The notes under the pieces were generated by a model. It searched no databases. It had not been told where the DNA came from and saw only the letters and a program-made list of their open reading frames with translations. Source: Cryptomeria japonica (Eukaryota; Streptophyta; Pinopsida; Cupressales; Cupressaceae). From it: DNA of 64,000 nucleotides. The stretch is from NCBI RefSeq assembly GCF_030272615.1, contig NC_081407.1, positions 436,824,230-436,888,229 on the forward strand. Reading direction: 5' to 3'. Both the position numbers and the translations under genes were made by a program. This document shows positions 23,401 through 34,619 of this stretch, in pieces (position 1 is the stretch's first letter; every line of letters starts with the position of its first letter).

Positions 23401-23664
23401 AAAGATGAGAATATTATCATAGATGAGCAAAGGGATCAAATGTTCGCTACTATGCTCCTGATTGAGAAAATCAAAGAACTCGAACCTGGATGGGATGCAG
23501 CTCTTCTCAAGGCTTTTGATCAGGTCATCCACTTGGAGGAACGAATGAGGAATCTTCCAGAGATTCCTATTGCTGAGATCGAAGGAATTGTGTCTAGATT
23601 CACTGCATATGCTAAGAAGGAGCATTGGAAAGGGAACAAGGTTCTAAAAGAGAGGTTGTTATAG
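20410..23664 (+). pseudogene. Element B U3 ORF, 1,085 codons, unknown protein
   Basis: A single frame from ATG 20410 (MATPKAKAST) to TAG 23662, interrupted only by TAA 21139, TAA 21706 and TAG 21721. No motif of gag, protease, reverse transcriptase, integrase or transposase is visible. The first ~430 residues look globular (for example KNWLLKSRPRLSKIP, then QAFYFEKWMFYFIQV). Residues ~540-610 are disordered, with repeats of SEGNPHPR and a Lys/Arg-rich nuclear-localisation-like patch. The C-terminal third is helical with coiled-coil character (KLREEMEKNRKLEREV). Element C keeps the start of the same ORF. By position it could be a U3 accessory protein; function unknown. Confidence 0.7.
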
Positions 23665-24697
23665 ATGATGTGGCACCTTAATTATCATTGGTCTATGTTT
23701 CCTAGATTTTTGTGCCAATTAAATATTTGGCTATGCATTTAATATTGTTCAATAAAAGGGGAACTTTTTGTAATAAACCCTAATAAGAGTTTAGGTGTCA
23801 GAATCTCAGCCGTTGATCTTCTTTTGATCTGGGCCGTTCATTGTAATTGAGGATGCTATATATACCCTCATTCATTTTCATTTTGTCATTAGAAAATTAG
23901 AAAAGGAGAGATTAGAGAGAGTAAGTTGGAAAGTTATTTTGTAGCAAGATTGAGCATTGAAGAGAGAATTTCAAGCAATTGTTGTCTATTTTGGCTTTGA
24001 GATCAATAAAATATTGAAGTGATGGTGTTTTATTGCAATTCTTGTGGCTACTTTCATGGTTGCTTACTTTCTTGAATCATTCTTGGTCGAAGTAGTACTT
24101 AAATTTGAAGGACTAAGTGTTGAGCTTGATCTTTGGTGAGATTCACGTTTCAAACCACTAGCTTCTTACTGATTGTAAGAACGCCTTGTGTGGTCAACTG
24201 GAGATATTTGGATTACTTAAACCTTCAATCATCATTGAACTATTGATATGTACCTTCATGGTAGTGTCTACGATCCTTGATGAATCGGAAAATCATTAGT
24301 CACCTTAGAAGATCGCATCAATTTCAGTTGAGTTGTTATGTTTTGGCAATATTGAAATTGGTAGAATCTTACCAAAGCTAGCCTACATTAAGTCATTCTT
24401 AGGATTAGATTAGAATTCATCTCTTGCAAACCCTACCTTTTGATCCTTTTTGAGAACTTGTTAGTTTTAGGAAATTCTGTTCCTGTACGGAACGTAAGGC
24501 CCCTTGATGAAACAGCATTCACAACGACCACTAGTGCTTATCCACACGTAGAGACCCTACATCAAAGAACCTTGGAGTCATCCTGATTGATCCTTTTTCG
24601 CGACATCTTCAGCAATCAGAGGCTTTATTCAAGAGAGGATAAGGTACCCTTGGGTATTTTATTCTGTGTTTGATTGTGTACAAAATACACGTCAACA
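23665..24697 (+). other. Element B 3' region (late U3, R, U5)
   Basis: Non-coding. An AATAAACCCTAATAAGAG stretch precedes a TATA box, followed by an A/G-rich leader and a 3' end (24535-24697) that closely matches the ends of A and C. This looks like promoter, R and U5 of an LTR. Confidence 0.65.
23857..23865 (+). promoter_or_regulatory. Candidate TATA box of element B
   Basis: GCTATATATACCC sits about 830 bp before the element end, in the same position as the TATA boxes of A and C. It lies downstream of the ORF, which is what places the ORF and hairpins in U3. Confidence 0.55.
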
Positions 24698-24992
24698 CCA
24701 CCTAGCAGTAAAATTCATAATGTGTTTCACGTGTCATGCCTGAAGAAGGCCTTGGACAACATATTACAGCATCACCCGATTCGCCTCCCATGGATGAGGA
24801 AGGTAAATTGACTCTGGTTCTTGAGGAGATTCTTGAGGTGAGGGAACGACGGCTGAGAAACCGGGTGATTCGGGAGTATTTGGTACGCTGGAGAGGTCTT
24901 CCCATAGAGGATGCCACTTGGAAGGGTGAGTCTATTTTGCAGCATCCAGCTTTGCAGATGCTTGTGGGCAAGCATCTCCGAGAGGGGAGGAC
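24698..24992 (+). pseudogene. Chromovirus chromodomain end, copy 2
   Basis: This repeats 17011-17305 without any length change (constant offset 7,687), including the same 1-base loss before GQHITASPD. The chromodomain reads REYLVRWRGLPIEDATW and the frame runs through the polypurine tract into the LTR, ending at TAG 25009. Because it follows B directly, it is the true 3' end of G's internal region and copy 1 is the extra duplicate. Confidence 0.85.
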
Positions 24993-26415
24993 TGTCATGT
25001 CCCCTCTTTAGCTCTGTCTAGCAGAGACATGTGAGTCAGCTTATTTTGGGGTCTTGTAGGCTGACAGTGGCGGATAGAGACTCAGAGAGGATATTTAGTG
25101 TTTGAGATTTGGTATTCTGGCAGTAGTGGACCAGTTTGGAGCAGTTCCTTAATTTTAGGAGGCATTTCCTTCTTTTGTGGAGGTTATTCCTACTATTTAG
25201 GAGGATTTGACAGTACTCAGAGTTGGGTTACCATGAGACTATTCCTTGGGTTCAGTTTCAGGAGATTTGGGTATGTTTCCTAGCTTCTAGGAGCATCCCT
25301 AGATTTTAGGGACAAGATTGCTCGAGGATCCATGATTTCCGACAACAGTCACAGACAGGTGGTAGGCTCCATTTCAGACTTGTTGAGTCAGATGAGCATT
25401 ATACGGCTATTTGGGATATATTTTTAATATTTCCTAAGCTAGGGTCTTATTAATTAAATAAAGCTATTTATATAGCTAATTGGAGTAATAAGGGGATTTT
25501 GGCTTCTTCTGGTCAGGCAGGCATATGTGTTATAGCTCATTGGAAAGGTCTTGAATTATCATAACTTATTTTCATCATCCAGAGACCTTTTGGCACCTTG
25601 AGTTTTGTTATTTGACAAAAGGGGTGTTTTTCCTATACATAAAGGCCTTTTAATTAAGAATATGCCATTATTTAATAAAGGTAAAAGCATATTCTCCCTT
25701 TAGGGTTCGAGTAGCTTTGAGAGGAAGATAAAAGGAGATGTTGGCTCATTATTTTATTATCTTTTTACATCTTCAAACTTGGTATTTGTGAATTTTCTCT
25801 AAGGAGCGATTTATGGAGAACTGGGACGCAAACCCCAGGGCTTGGATATTGGGATGCAAACCCCAATAGAAGGTTTCAGCAGCTTCATTTGGTTTCAGAC
25901 TTTGATTGGAGTGCAAGTTCAGCATTGGAAGAGCTTTGGCTTTGGACGTTGGGTATATTGCTTGGCACGTGGAGTTCCTTGGCTGCCTGGACGTGACTGC
26001 AGCAGCCGTACGGCCTCCTTCCAGCTGGCACGTGGGTTGCTGATTGGTATTCATCAGCCATCTCTTTTCATTGTGCGTGGATGGTCTTTCTTGCAGCCGG
26101 CAACATTGTTTTGGTTGGTAGATACTTTGCTGGCATATCATTTATGTATTTTGCCTAGTACGATTTGTAGCTATTCTGGATTGTCTGAATATTATATTAT
26201 TGCACATTATTTTCCAGCCTATTTCATAGTTGCTGCTGTTGTTATTCATTGTTTACATATATCTGAAAAAATACAAACAAAAACAAAAGACACAACCTTT
26301 CTGCAACTTTTGTCTCTCTCTGAAAGATCATTTAATAAACAGGAAGAATTTATTTTAAAACAAATAATTAAAAATTACAGCCTGTCAGCTTAAAAGATCC
26401 ATCAAGGATCTTTCA
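24993..26415 (+). repeat. Element G 3' LTR
   Basis: It starts TGTCATGTCCCC right after GAGAGGGGAGGAC and ends GATCTTTCA, then the target duplication TAGAC. Length equals that of the 5' LTR. Differences from the 5' LTR are scattered base changes (about five in the first ~100 bp), so the insertion is not very recent. Confidence 0.9.
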
Positions 26416-26552
26416 TAGACCTATGAAAGGTTGTATTTGTGATGTCCAATTTGCTCCAATAAGTAAATTGTTGATTTACACCTATGATAGATTGTTGATC
26501 TGATTTTATTTCAGTTGATTTTTTCAATTTTAGTGTGTTCCAACAGCTGCAA

Positions 26553-28760
26553 ACATGACTAGTCTCAATCTGAAAGAGTGTTACCACATAAAGGGTGCTT
26601 CAAATTTTACTCCTTCAAAGTGCAGGCTGCAGATGCTATTGGAAAAAGATGCACTTTGGGTCTAAGTTGAATCCATATTGACAGCTCCAACTGATCCTAT
26701 TCAATTGGCTGAACAGAACTAGAAAATGGCCAAGACAAAGAGTCTCATCTTGGATTCTATAGACTATGAAGGATCGTTTGAATCCTTACAGTGCTGAAAA
26801 GAAATCAACAAAGGAGATGTATGATGCCTTGAACACTCTTAACCGAAGTGTAAAAATCTCTAGTAAGATGTTGAAGAACAAACTCAATGCCACACAGATG
26901 AATGATACAAACATAATAGCCACCTTTTTAGTGAAAATCACAGAACTTTGTGATTAGCTTGCAACTATTGGAATTATTGTGGAGGGTGACAGGTTAATAT
27001 CTATAACTTTAAATGGGTTTTCTCCATCTTCAAAACTATCAGATCAAGGTTCTTATGCTTGTGAAAAGCTTCCTGTGTTTAAGAAGCTTTGAGATAATTT
27101 TACCCAAGAAGAAACTAGACTCGAAGCTACTTTAGTCAAACTGGATGATAGTTAGAAGCAAGGCTTGATTGGGAAAATGAAGAAAAGTGGCAAGAAATGA
27201 CTTGGGAAGGGTCAAAATGGAAAGCACCATAATACAAATTCTTCTCAACAAGGGAAGAAAGACTTATGTTGTATCAAGTGTTTGAAGCACTAAAAGTTTG
27301 GCCACTATGCTTGTTAGTATCCTAAGAAGGTATAAGTTATAACGACAAGTGAAGAAGCTTTAATAGTGTATGAGCTTTCATCCAAGCCTGCGACTACCTT
27401 CTCCTGTGATCTCATCCTTATCCACTAACACCATTCTTAGTTTAGAATGGTATGTACTATGTAGACAATGGGGCATAAAAACACGACATTTGAAAAGAAG
27501 GCTTTCGACAGACTTCAAAAGAAAATGGTCGGTACATAGGTAAAGCCTGGTGATAATGTCTCATATGTTACCAAAACTAGAACTTTTACTTTCTACATGT
27601 TTTCTTGTGATATTCTTGACCTTCATGATGTCCTTTACGTTCCTAGATTAGCAAAAAGTTAACTTTCAATTTCACACATGACAATTTGAAGTGTGCGGTT
27701 GAGTTTGATGATCAGCAAGTTATCATCAAAAATTGCATTCAAGATCCAAGTCTAGCATTGGCTAAAGGTATTCATGAAGATCTTTGCAGGCTGATTGCTC
27801 GTTTTAACAAGCAAGCAGCCTTGATACACGCGAGTGGCAAATTGTGCGAGATTTGACACAAGAGATTTGACCACTTACACTACAGAGATCTACCTCTTTT
27901 GAAGGATATGGTGCATAGATTACCTTACTTCAAGATAGAAAAGGCTAATATATGCAAGGGATGTGCATTTGGCAAGCACATCAAGTTTTTTTTCCTATCA
28001 ACAAGCACATGTCCAAAAAATTTATCAATCAGATACATTCAAATGTTTGTGGACTTCGTCAAAATTTCATGGGCTGGATATATTTATCATGTTTACTTGT
28101 TTCATAAAGACCAAAGGTAAGGTCTTTTGGAAATTTCAAGAGTTCAAAGCTTTTGTGAAATATTATATAGGAAGAAGGATTAAGGTGTTGAGATCTAATA
28201 ATGGAGGTGAGTATATCTCCATGGATTTTGATGTCTTTTGTAAAGATGCAAGGGTCAAAAGAGAGTTGAGTATGCCTTACAACCCTTAGCAAAATCAGGT
28301 TATAAAAAGGAAGAACTAATCCAACGTAGAGATCACTAAGTCTATGATTCGTGACTTAGATTTTCCCATGCATCTTTTGGTTGACACATACAGCTATGCA
28401 GTATATGTATTAAACAGGGATCCTAACAAAGTGTTCAAGACTCTAGAAGAAACCTTCACCAGGGAGAAACCTATGTTTCTCACTTTTGGTGTTTGGAAAT
28501 CATGTTTACATTAACATGCTACAAGACAAAACAACCAAGTTTGAACCCTCCATCCTAAAGGGTTGTCTTTGTGGGATGCAATGAGTCTTATTAGGCTTAC
28601 AAAATCTGTGTTTCATCACAAAGAAAGATAGTACTAAGCAAAGATGTTATGTTTGATGCGGATGCTTGGTCCTCTAATCCTGAGGAGTCTCCCATGAGGG
28701 TCAAGGACAGTAAACAGCTTGTTATTCCATGTTTTCATTTGTAATTATTGATCAGCCAAG
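26553..28760 (+). pseudogene. Degenerate Ty1/Copia gag-protease-integrase
   Basis: Frameshifts and stops are frequent, but order and motifs are clear. The gag start is MTSLNLKECYHI, followed by a UBN2-like gag stretch (26766-26957: EMYDALNTLNRSV, KITELCD). A broken CCHC knuckle lies near 27270, and a protease site near 27455 reads D-N-G-A in place of D-S-G-A. A pre-integrase region follows (HKRFDHLHYRDLPLL, then C-K-G-C-A-F-G-K near 27955), then integrase with SNNGGEYIS near 28197 and a post-core segment ending near 28660. Reverse transcriptase and RNase H are absent. It is older than G, which inserted just upstream. Confidence 0.8.
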
Positions 28761-29104
28761 GTCTTGTAAGTTGAAGATGTCTTAGCCTCATCTAAAGCAA
28801 CCAGGAAGCCTAAATGACTTACACAAACTTTGCAAGACATTCAAGAGCAAGTAGTGGCACTAAAAACTTCTTTCAAAATGAACCAGCCACCTACAAAGTT
28901 CCTAAGTTGTGTTGTTTTAATGCTATGTTCCACGGCATTTTGGGGAAGGGGATGCATTTTCAGGATGGCAGTCTAGGGGCCATTTTTTGGAACAGCAAGA
29001 GGACAGAAATATAAAAAATATATATTATTATATATACGACTTTTTTTAACAATATATGTTTATTGGGATACTTAAATATCTATGAATATAGCTAATATTA
29101 ACAT
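28761..29104. other. Non-coding stretch between Copia and hAT repeats
   Basis: Contains a GC-richer patch at 28930-29000 (GGGGAAGGGGATGCATTTT) that resembles a hAT terminal region, then AT-rich DNA. No gene supported. Confidence 0.35.
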
Positions 29105-29225
29105 GATGTCAAAATTAAGACAATGACAACAGTATGGCAGCAACAAATATTTCATGACAGCGATAACAACAGCAATAAATATATATGACAGCAATGACAG
29201 CAGTACAACAGCAATAAATATATCC
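29105..29225. repeat. Degenerate ACAGCA-rich simple repeat
   Basis: Irregular tandem ACAGCA/GACAGC units, with ACAGCAATAAATATAT appearing more than once. A decayed minisatellite. Confidence 0.6.
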
Positions 29226-29311
29226 ATGATTAAGATTCATAGCTAATGATATAACACTAACAACAATCATATAATTTGAATTTCTGATTTCATTGTTCAA
29301 ACTCAAAGTTT

Positions 29312-30627
29312 TTGATAGACAGTTGTATAAAAATACATAGTTCTGCTACTAAGTACAACTATGACTCGTATGGTCTATTAATAGTAAAAGAGTTATCTGT
29401 GTGTAACTTTGTCACTAAAGATATGGCTTGTCCAATGGAAGCCCAACCAATCCCAACTTCACCTCCTCATCAATCTGTATCTGTAGGATCAACATCCCAA
29501 CATGCTGCTAGAGTTTATAAATACTCAATAGTCTACCAATCAAGAAATCTTGAGGCACTATGAATTGTAACTAACTTCTCTACTCATCTAGAGGTAAGCA
29601 TGTTCTTACTCTCGTGGATGAAGCCATAGGTGGACCAATTCTTCTTTGTAATAGAGCTAGCAATCTTTGAGACTAAACGAATGGCAAGTTGCTTCAGTTC
29701 TGATGTATCCTTCCATGAAATTTCTGAGTAGTTTGCTAAATGTAGGACCTTGAAGATCGAAAAACTTAAGCCATTGCTTAAAAACTATAGTTGCATCCTT
29801 GGCATAATATATCTTATGAAGAGCCTTCCTAAAGCCCTTCATTACCTCATCATCCTCAAAAGGAAGAACTTGGTCAAGTCTAATTGCAAACATTTAGGAT
29901 TAAGTGCATAGGCAACCATATGAAAAGGGGTGTTTGTTGCGTTTCACCTCTTTGTACTAATAAACCTAATATGCTCCTCCTAGAATCTAATCCAAGATCC
30001 TTGTCGCAAATTCCTTTCCTCATTTGATCAAGCATGCTATCAGAAGTCTGATAAATCTCTCCAAGGTTGGCAGAGCTGTATCTACATAGCTGATTATCCC
30101 CACAACACGTGATATGATGGAGCAAATATATCTAAAAGCAACTTTTAAAAATTTATAAGGCATTATCAATATCAAAATTTTTAATTAAAAATAAAAAACA
30201 AAATACAAACATATCAATGAGAATCTTTACCTGATATTGACTGCCAAGCATCATCAAACACCCTTTGTCTCACCTGCTTCCCTTCTGTGTCTTTCATTGA
30301 ACCCACTTTTCCACACTCCACACCACCGTGGATTGTATACAATCTTGCACCTCCAACATCCTCTATAGTCATTGGAATACTTAGAGGTGTCTTCAACACC
30401 AAACTTTTATAGAACAATAGAAAAATGCAAAGAGGTTTTATTTTGTTCCGTAAGGAATTGTTGACAAACAAAATGGAGAATCTCTAAAAACTAGCAAACT
30501 ATGATCCTCCTCTTTTTCCAAGCTTATTGTGGGATTTTTTTTTTTCTGCATTGTCACAACCTCAATTAGAGTGTGAGAAAAATTCCAAGCGTGGGATTTT
30601 CTTTTCTTTTGCATTGTAATAACCATA
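29312..30627 (-). pseudogene. hAT transposase fragment, tandem copy 1
   Basis: On the minus strand, near 29580-29680, the sequence encodes the hAT dimerisation signature (KKNWSTYGFIHE, then an ML-T-S-R stretch). This is preceded in coding order by KIYYAKDATIVFKQWLKFFD and by LGEIYQTSDSMLDQMRK (30000-30080), all late-transposase sequence. Further along in minus sense (30214-30471) lies GQxVFDDAWQSI-type sequence that may belong to the DUF659-like region. Stops and frameshifts are present. This ~1.3-kb unit starts a threefold tandem repeat. Confidence 0.7.
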
Positions 30628-31917
30628 TTGATAGACAGTTGTAATAAAATATATACTAGTACAACTATGACTCATATGGTCTATTAATAGTAAAAGAGTT
30701 ATCTGTGTGTAACTTTGTCACTAAAGATATGGCTTGTCCAATGGAAGCCCAGCCAATCCCAACTTCACCTCCTCATCAATCTATATCTTTAGGATCAACA
30801 TCCCAACGTGCTGCTAGAGTTTATCAAAACTCAATTGTCTACCAATCATGAAGCCTCAAGGCACTATTAATTTCAACTAACTTCTCTACTCATCTAGAGG
30901 TAAGCATGTTCTTACTCTTGTGGATGAAGCCATAGGTGGACCAATTCTTCTTTGCAATAGAACTAGCAATCTCTGAGACTAAACGAATGGCAAGTTGCTT
31001 CAGCTTTGATGTATCCTTCCATGAAATTTCCATGTGGTTTGCTAAATGTAGGACCTTGAAGATCAAAAAACTTAAGCCAATGCTTAAAAACTATAGTTGC
31101 ATCTTTGGCGTTATGCATCTTATGAAGGGCCTTCATAAAGCCTTGCACTACCTCATCATCCTCAAAAGGATTAACTCAGTCAAGTCTAGTTGCAAACATT
31201 TAGGATTAACTGCATAGGCAACCATATGAAGAGGGGTGTTTGTTGTGTTTCACCTCTTTGTACTAATAAACCTAATACGTTCCTCCTAGAATCGTAATCC
31301 AAGATCCTTGTCACAAATTGCTTTCCTCATTTGATGAAGCATGCTATCAAAAGTCCGATAAATCTGTCCAAGGTTAGGAGAACTGTATCTACATAGCTGA
31401 TTGCCCCCACAACAAGTGATATGATGGAGCAAATATATCTAAAAGCAACTTTTAAAAATTAAAAATCAATAAAAAAATAAAAAACAAAATACAAACATAT
31501 CAATAAGAATTTTACCTGATATTGACGGCCAAGCATCATCAAACACCCTTTGTCTCACCTGCTTCCCTTCCATGTGTATCATTGAGCCCACTTTTCCACA
31601 CTCCATACCACCGTGGATTGTATAGCATCTTGCACCTCCAACATCCTCTATAGTCATTGGACTACTTAGAGGTGTCTTCAACAACAAACTTTTATAGAAC
31701 ATCAGAAAGATGCAAAGAAATTTATTTTGTTCCGTAAGGAATTGTTGACAAACAAAATGGAGAATCTCTAGAAACTAGCAAACAATGATCCTCCTCTTTT
31801 TCCAAGCTTATCGTGCGATTTTTTATGTTTTCTGCATTGTCACAACCTCAATCGGAGGGTGAGAAAAATTCCAAGCTTATCGTGGGATTTTCTTTTCTTT
31901 TGCATTGTAATAACGAT
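30628..31917 (-). pseudogene. hAT transposase fragment, tandem copy 2
   Basis: This repeats copy 1 from the same start (ATTGATAGACAGTTGTA) through the same internal landmarks: the AACTTCTCTACTCATCTAGA block, the MHNAKDATIVFKHWLKFFD-coding block at 30963-31148, and the QRVFDDAWPSISG-coding block near 31510-31550. Base changes and small indels are frequent, so the copies are old. It is not translatable as one frame. Confidence 0.7.
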
Positions 31918-32700
31918 ATTGATAGACACTTGTATAAAAATATATACTATTACTACGAAGTACAACTATCACTCATTACGGTCTATTAATAGTAAAAGAG
32001 TTATCTGTGTGTAACTTTGTGGCTAAAGATATGGCTTCTCCAAGGGAAGCCCGACCAATCCCAAATTCACCTCCTTGTCAATCTGTATCTTTAGGATCAA
32101 CATCCCGACATGCTACTAGAGTTAATCAATACTTGATAGTCTACCAATCATGAAGTCTCGAGACACTATGAATTGCAACTAACTTCTCTACTCATCTAAA
32201 GGTAAGCATGTTCTTACTCTTGTGAATGAAGCCATAGGTGGACCGATTCTTCTTTGCAATAGAACTAGAAATCTCTGAGACTAAACAAATGGCAAGTTGC
32301 TTCAGCTCTGATGTATCCTTCCATGAAATTTCCATGTGGTTTGCTAAATGTAGGACCTCAAAGATCGAAAAGCTTAAGACATTGCTTAAAAACTATAGTT
32401 GCATCCTTGGCATTATGCATCTTATGAAGGGCCTTCATAAAGCCCTTCATCTCATCATCCTCAAAAGGAATAAATCAGTCAAGTCTAGTTGCAAACATTT
32501 AGAATTAAATGCATAGGCAACCATATGAAGAGGGGTGTTTGTTGTGTTTAACCTCTTTGTACTAATAAACCTAATATGCTCCTCCTAGAATTGTAATCCA
32601 AGATCTTTGACGCAAATTGCTTTCCTCATTTGATCAAGCATGCTATCAGAAGTCCGATAAATCTCTCCAAGGTTAGGAGAGTTGTATCTACATAGCTGAT
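31918..32700 (-). pseudogene. hAT transposase fragment, tandem copy 3 (partial)
   Basis: This starts with the same ATTGATAGACACTTGTATA and follows copies 1 and 2 to TACATAGCTGATTA near 32700, where similarity stops. The DUF659-like half is missing. The breakpoint sets the end of the tandem block. Confidence 0.7.
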
Positions 32701-33359
32701 TACCTAAGTTGCCGAATTGTGACATTTGCCCACCGATTCCCCGTACAAAACATCCTAGAATCTGATCCAGGCATGAATCGTTGGAGTCGACCAAGAATCA
32801 TTTGTTTTGCCCTTGAAATGAAACAGCGACTGTCTCAACGTTTCTAGTAGTTTTCGACACCCATGTGGAGATTCCAAGCCAACTTGACTAAAAAATTAGC
32901 AAAAAAACAAGCTTACTTTTGACTTGCATGTTTTAAACGACAAAAATTAGCAACAAATTCATGGCAAAAATTAGCAACAAATCCCTAAAAGTTGAAGCGT
33001 TAGATTTGTTTCATTATAAATTCCCACTGTGCCAAAGAAGATGTGAGCCAACCAAACACGATGCAAGAGACGCAACTAGACACGAGCCAAAGACGTACGA
33101 ACCAAAGGCGTGATAATAAGCCAAAGACACGACAGTACAGGCAATTCAGGTATTGACGCAATAATTTTTTATCAACTATTGAATAAACTTTGATCGCTGG
33201 CAATAATTTTGTTGAATATGGCCATTCAATTTTGTTTAATTTTATAGGTTGTATTTTGTTTAATACTGATTAATATATATAATACTTATATAACATTTAT
33301 AAGTTGTATTTTGTTTAATAATATAGGTTGTATATTTAAAATACTTATAAAATAATTAT
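32701..33359. other. Non-coding stretch before element H
   Basis: No gene supported. A loose GCCAAAGACACGA repeat occurs at 33040-33140, and a TAGGTTGTATTTTGTTTAATA phrase recurs at 33245-33325. Confidence 0.45.
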
Positions 33360-34523
33360 TGTTTACACCTAAAAATGGTCTGAAGATAATTAATTAAATA
33401 AGCAATTATTTAATTAATCCCCCTTCCTAATTTAATTGAATTCATTAGGCAATTTGATTATATTCTCCCTTTCATCTACTTATTAATAAATCTAAGGATT
33501 TAATTAATAGGTTCATTCTATAGTCCCCTTTGATTAATTAATTCAAATTAATTAATCTTCCCCCCCCCCATTTCAATCAATTCTTCTAATGCTCTAATTA
33601 ATCAAAACAAATCAATTTATGAGTTGTTGAAAATTAATTAGTCTTTTCCTATTATTTGAATTTTTAAATTCAAATTACCCACATGCCTCCTAACTTCTAA
33701 CCACCTAACCTAGCCATCCCTCTAACCTAGCCTATTCCACCTAACTTGGGGTTTAACCAACCCTATCCTATCTTGCAGATTCTAACCTCCTTATCCTAAC
33801 CTCCTATGGTGTGGATATTTTATCCTTGAGACACATGGCACTTTGGCCACATGTCTCCTCTCTTGGACACTTGCCCTTTTATGAGCAAAGCTCCTTGACA
33901 CTTGTCACCACAGAGATGACAAGTGTCTCTTCCTCCAACCTTTTCTCCAACATCCTCCAATTTCACCCTTGATATCTTCAGACTCAATCTTTACCGTTGA
34001 TTCCTGCCACCTCATCCCTGGCCTTGGAAATCCTATAAATATCCCCCATTTTGGAGCACAAAGGATCCCATCTCTTTATCAATTTAGGCATTGTTACTAT
34101 AGGCATATCATTTGAGCATCATTATTATAGGCAATTGCATCTTAGATTTAGCTTAATTTGATCATTTTCTAGCATAATTGTTGAATCATGTAGATTAATC
34201 AATCTCTTTTCTAGCTTAATTGCATCATCATCATAGCTTAATCACGCATATCATTAGCTTAATTAGTCTCTTGGATCAATCTAGCATAATCAATCTCATC
34301 TTTGCATATCATCATCATTTCAAATCCTCCGTCTAGGTGTAGTCAAGTCACTGGGATTGCTTATCCAGATTTGAGAGCAAATCCATACTCGCATCTCTTA
34401 GGAGGCGATAGGTCGCTTTGTCATGGTTCATCTTCATTTGCTTATTATTTGCTAACCATGCTTGTAATGATCTATTGAGTGTTTGTGTTGCAGTTGCGAG
34501 TACCCTACTTAACAGGCACGACA
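33360..34523 (+). repeat. Element H 5' LTR
   Basis: Starts TGTTTACACCTAAAAATGG and ends CAGGCACGACA (TG...CA). It is AT-rich with AATTAATTAAAT palindromes near the start and a C10 run at 33560-33570. A CTATAAATA box lies at 34033-34041. Confidence 0.85.
34033..34041 (+). promoter_or_regulatory. Candidate TATA box in the H LTR
   Basis: CTATAAATATCCCCC, a typical plant TATA context, about 490 bp before the LTR end. Confidence 0.6.
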
Positions 34524-34526
34524 TTT

Positions 34527-34544
34527 TGGTGCCCACCGTGGGGC
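34527..34544 (+). promoter_or_regulatory. Element H primer binding site-like sequence
   Basis: TGGTGCCCACCGTGGGGC begins 3 bp after the LTR end, where a primer site is expected. It is not the Met-tRNA type used by D, E and G. I have not matched it to a specific tRNA. Confidence 0.7.
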
Positions 34545-34619
34545 CGGAAAACTCATTTTTGGCCTCTTAGTATCATCAAATTTCCAATCTAGCAAGTTTC
34601 TGGCCGGGTCTGATTCAAA

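Larger units (their letters stand above)
17549..24697 (+). mobile_element. Element B: giant LTR-like element with internal ORF
   Basis: It starts TGTTGTGACC and ends CACGTCAACA, with perfect 5-bp CCACC duplications (17544-17548 and 24698-24702). Length is 7,149 bp. Both ends match A and C. C serves as the 3' LTR of F, so B is best explained as a solo LTR, which would place the hairpin array and a 1,085-codon ORF inside U3. No second LTR copy lies inside B. An alternative is a non-LTR element whose ends happen to resemble LTR ends, but the 5-bp duplication and F's structure argue against that. Confidence 0.8.
11979..26415 (+). mobile_element. Element G: LTR retrotransposon with gag-pol replaced
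   Basis: Two LTRs of equal length (11979-13401 and 24993-26415, 1,423 bp each) are flanked by the 5-bp duplication TAGAC (11974-11978 and 26416-26420), so both outer ends are intact. A Met-tRNA-type primer site follows the 5' LTR and GAGAGGGGAGGAC polypurine tracts precede LTR starts. The inside is not gag-pol but a long ORF of unknown origin, followed by only the last part of a chromovirus integrase and chromodomain. Element B (17549-24697) sits near the 3' end together with a partial duplication of the pol end plus LTR start. G is non-autonomous and would need enzymes from a relative such as D. Confidence 0.9.

Noticed and set aside
33558-33570. Poly-C run as a functional motif
   Set aside because: A C10 run also in the H 3' LTR at ~41100; probably slippage in a homopolymer.
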